From NCBI GenBank assembly GCA_028818855.1, contig JAPPMY010000125.1, forward strand, positions 1-33,856: a stretch of DNA of 33,856 nt. The letters run 5' to 3'. Source of the DNA: Rhodospirillales bacterium. Lineage in GTDB: Bacteria; Pseudomonadota; Alphaproteobacteria; UBA828. This document shows, piece by piece, positions 32,261 through 33,856 of the stretch. The position numbers and the translations under genes were made by a program. Below the pieces are notes generated by a model, which saw nothing but the letters and a program-made list of their open reading frames with translations, made no database searches and was not told the DNA's origin. The first letter of the stretch is position 1; each line of letters starts with the position of its first letter.

Positions 32261-33312
32261 TGAACCGCCTCCCGCGCTCTTCCGCCTCCGCCCTCGCCGT
32301 CACACATTCCGGGCACGAGGCGCTCGGCAAGCTGGCGCGCGGTCGGCAGCAGCCCGGCCGGCACCAACAGCACGAACACCATAATGATCCCGCCGAAGAT
32401 GAGGTAGGTGTTGGTGATCTGCTGCTGGCCGATCTCGAACTTTAGCATCAGGAGCCCGATGCAGCCGATCATCGGCCCGACCAGGGTGCCGAGGCCGCCG
32501 ATCAGCGTCCACATGATGATCTCGGCCGCGAAGTTCAGCGCGAACACGTCCGGGTTGACGAAGGAGTTGAAGTTGACGCCGAGGCAGCCTGCCAGCCCCG
32601 CCATGCCTCCGCCGATGGTGAAGGTCTGCAGCTTGTGCAGGCGGACGTCGTAGCCCAGCAGCTCGGCCCGCAGCTCGTTTTCCCGAATCGCGACCGCGAC
32701 CCGTCCGAAATGCGAGCGGTTGAGGAGCTTGAGCCCGAAGTAGCACAGAATCAGGCACCCCATCGAGAGATGGAATATCTCGTCCGGGAAGAGCATCGCG
32801 TTGCCGTCTCCCGGCCAGTTGATGGGCTGGATCGACGAGATGCCGTTGAAGCCCATCAGCCGCTGCGCGCCGATGGCGTATTCCTCGCCCGCTGTGGAGC
32901 GCATGAAGTTGTAGAGGATGAGCGTGACCGCGAGCGTCACCACCGCGAGGTAGACATCGCTGAGGCGGCCATAGAACATGAAGTAGCCGAGCAGGGCGGC
33001 AAAGGCGGCGGGCACGATGATCGCCAGGAAGAAGGGCCCCGTGCTCTCGCCGATATTGCCCACCGCGATCGCATAGGTGTAGGCGCCGAGGCCGTAGAAG
33101 GCCGACTGCCCGAAGCAGAGGATGCCGCCATAGCCCCAGATGAAGCCCATCGAGAGCGCCAGAATCGACATGGCGACGAAGAGCGTCACCTTGAAGAGTG
33201 TGAAGAGATCGAAGATGTGGGGGCCGGCGAACAGAAGCACCAGCATGACCGCGCCCACGAGGATGGTGCCCCAGGTCTCCCAGCTCCTCAGGCTGAAGCC
33301 GAGAACCGTCAC
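32257..33312 (-). CDS. livM: Branched-chain amino acid-type ABC transporter permease (LivM-like)
   Basis: The 351-residue inner-membrane protein has about nine hydrophobic segments and LivM-type motifs: LALSMGFIWGYGGILCFGQSAFYGLGAYTY, RLSDVYLAVVTLAVTLI, and the ATPase-facing ALRENE-like loop VAVAIRENELRAELLGYDVRLHKLQTFTIGGGMAGLAG. The start is GTG 33312, overlapping the stop of the upstream permease (GTGA). It pairs with the LivH-like protein to form the pore. The C-terminus is short and glycine/arginine-rich. Confidence 0.94.
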   Translation of the reverse strand: MTVLGFSLRSWETWGTILVGAVMLVLLFAGPHIFDLFTLFKVTLFVAMSILALSMGFIWGYGGILCFGQSAFYGLGAYTYAIAVGNIGESTGPFFLAIIVPAAFAALLGYFMFYGRLSDVYLAVVTLAVTLILYNFMRSTAGEEYAIGAQRLMGFNGISSIQPINWPGDGNAMLFPDEIFHLSMGCLILCYFGLKLLNRSHFGRVAVAIRENELRAELLGYDVRLHKLQTFTIGGGMAGLAGCLGVNFNSFVNPDVFALNFAAEIIMWTLIGGLGTLVGPMIGCIGLLMLKFEIGQQQITNTYLIFGGIIMVFVLLVPAGLLPTARQLAERLVPGMCDGEGGGGRAREAVQ

Positions 33313-33856
33313 AGCGAGCGCCTGAAGATCTTGCCGGTGATGCCCTGGGGCAGCAGCCGCAGCATCACCACCGCGACGATGAGCAGGCCGACACCGCCGA
33401 GGACCGGCGTGAACTCATAGCTGAGAAGCTGGCGCACGGTGCCGAAGACGCCGGAGGCGACCAGCGTGCCGGTCACGGCGCCGGTGCCGCCGGTGATGAC
33501 CGTGATGAAGGTCTGGGCGACGTAGGCCGCGCCCGCTGTCGGGATGACTTGCGAGATCGGCGCCAGCAGCCCGCCCGCGAGCCCCGTCAAGCCTGCGCCG
33601 ATCGCGAACGTCACCATGTAGACGCGCTGCGTGCTGATGCCGAGCACGGAGGCCTGGGCAGGGTTCTGCATGGTGCCGCGCGCGATGAGGCCGAGCTTGG
33701 TGCGCGTCAGCACCAGGAAGACCCCGATGAACAGCAGGATCACGATGCCGATCAGCACCATGCGGTACTGGGCGACGTTGTAGACGCCGACCTCGAAGCT
33801 CCCCATCGGCGCGGACACGCCTTCGATGATGTTGCCGAAGATCGCGGTGACGATGC
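33309..33856 (-). CDS. livH: Branched-chain amino acid-type ABC transporter permease (LivH-like), N-terminus off the right edge
   Basis: The frame is open from the right edge to the stop at 33309, giving 182 visible residues of the C-terminal part of a LivH-type permease. It shows four to five hydrophobic segments and the ATPase-facing loop GLIARGTMQNPAQASVLGISTQRVYMVTFAIGAGLTGLAGGLLAP, typical of LivH/UrtB. The internal GTG at 33818 is not the start, since the upstream codons (IVTAIFGNIIEG) continue the protein. The binding-protein gene that should accompany it is not in the window and may lie beyond the right edge. Confidence 0.92.
   Translation of the reverse strand, partial: IVTAIFGNIIEGVSAPMGSFEVGVYNVAQYRMVLIGIVILLFIGVFLVLTRTKLGLIARGTMQNPAQASVLGISTQRVYMVTFAIGAGLTGLAGGLLAPISQVIPTAGAAYVAQTFITVITGGTGAVTGTLVASGVFGTVRQLLSYEFTPVLGGVGLLIVAVVMLRLLPQGITGKIFRRSL

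Overview
The window is 33.9 kb of very GC-rich, tightly packed bacterial DNA. Codon use, a MaeB-type malic enzyme fused to a phosphotransacetylase-like domain, and many solute-binding-protein transporters (one sugar-type ABC, one TRAP, one branched-chain-amide-type ABC) suggest a metabolically versatile alphaproteobacterium. This is inference from gene style, as there is no rRNA or other phylogenetic marker. About 30 protein genes are supported. I see no tRNA, rRNA, CRISPR array, insertion sequence or prophage gene. GTG starts are common (eight genes).

Layout. (1) 1-7440, minus strand: a co-oriented run of a TcuA-like flavoprotein dehydrogenase, a PrpF-family isomerase, a pentapeptide-repeat protein, and hydantoinase/oxoprolinase subunits HyuA and HyuB (HyuB is cut by the left edge). 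(2) 7521-10906, plus strand, divergent from (1): a form-II molybdenum hydroxylase large subunit overlapping an ornithine-cyclodeaminase-family dehydrogenase. The 80-bp divergent region holds a good sigma-70-like promoter with a perfect 14-bp palindrome inside its spacer. (3) 11199-15627, plus: a CUT1-type (MalEFGK/UgpBAEC-like) ABC importer with a Tat-exported binding protein, both permeases fused into one 645-residue protein, and an ATPase. (4) 15715-17665, minus: an acetoacetate-decarboxylase-fold protein without the catalytic lysine, an SDR dehydrogenase and an orphan Phd/YefM antitoxin. (5) 17768-20708, plus: an amidohydrolase, a RidA-family protein, an SMP-30 lactonase and an isochorismatase-fold protein whose catalytic cysteine is serine; then a convergent alpha/beta hydrolase (20722-21567, minus). 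(6) 21730-25457, plus: maeB and the magnesium channel mgtE, the most housekeeping-like genes here. (7) 25595-28529, plus: a complete TRAP transporter (DctP, DctQ, DctM). (8) 28536-33856, minus: an unbroken seven-gene operon in which a branched-chain/amide-type ABC transporter (LivH-M-G-F; LivH cut by the right edge) runs directly into a phytanoyl-CoA-type dioxygenase, a luciferase-like flavin oxidoreductase and a VOC-fold protein.

Together these look like several uptake-plus-catabolism modules for small organic, probably nitrogen- or carboxylate-bearing, compounds. The parts most worth following are the uptake/oxidation operon (8), the fused permease in (3), the divergent hydantoinase/flavoprotein/molybdenum-enzyme locus (1)+(2), and the enzyme-fold proteins in (4)-(5) that lack canonical catalytic residues. 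Substrates are not determined by the sequence.
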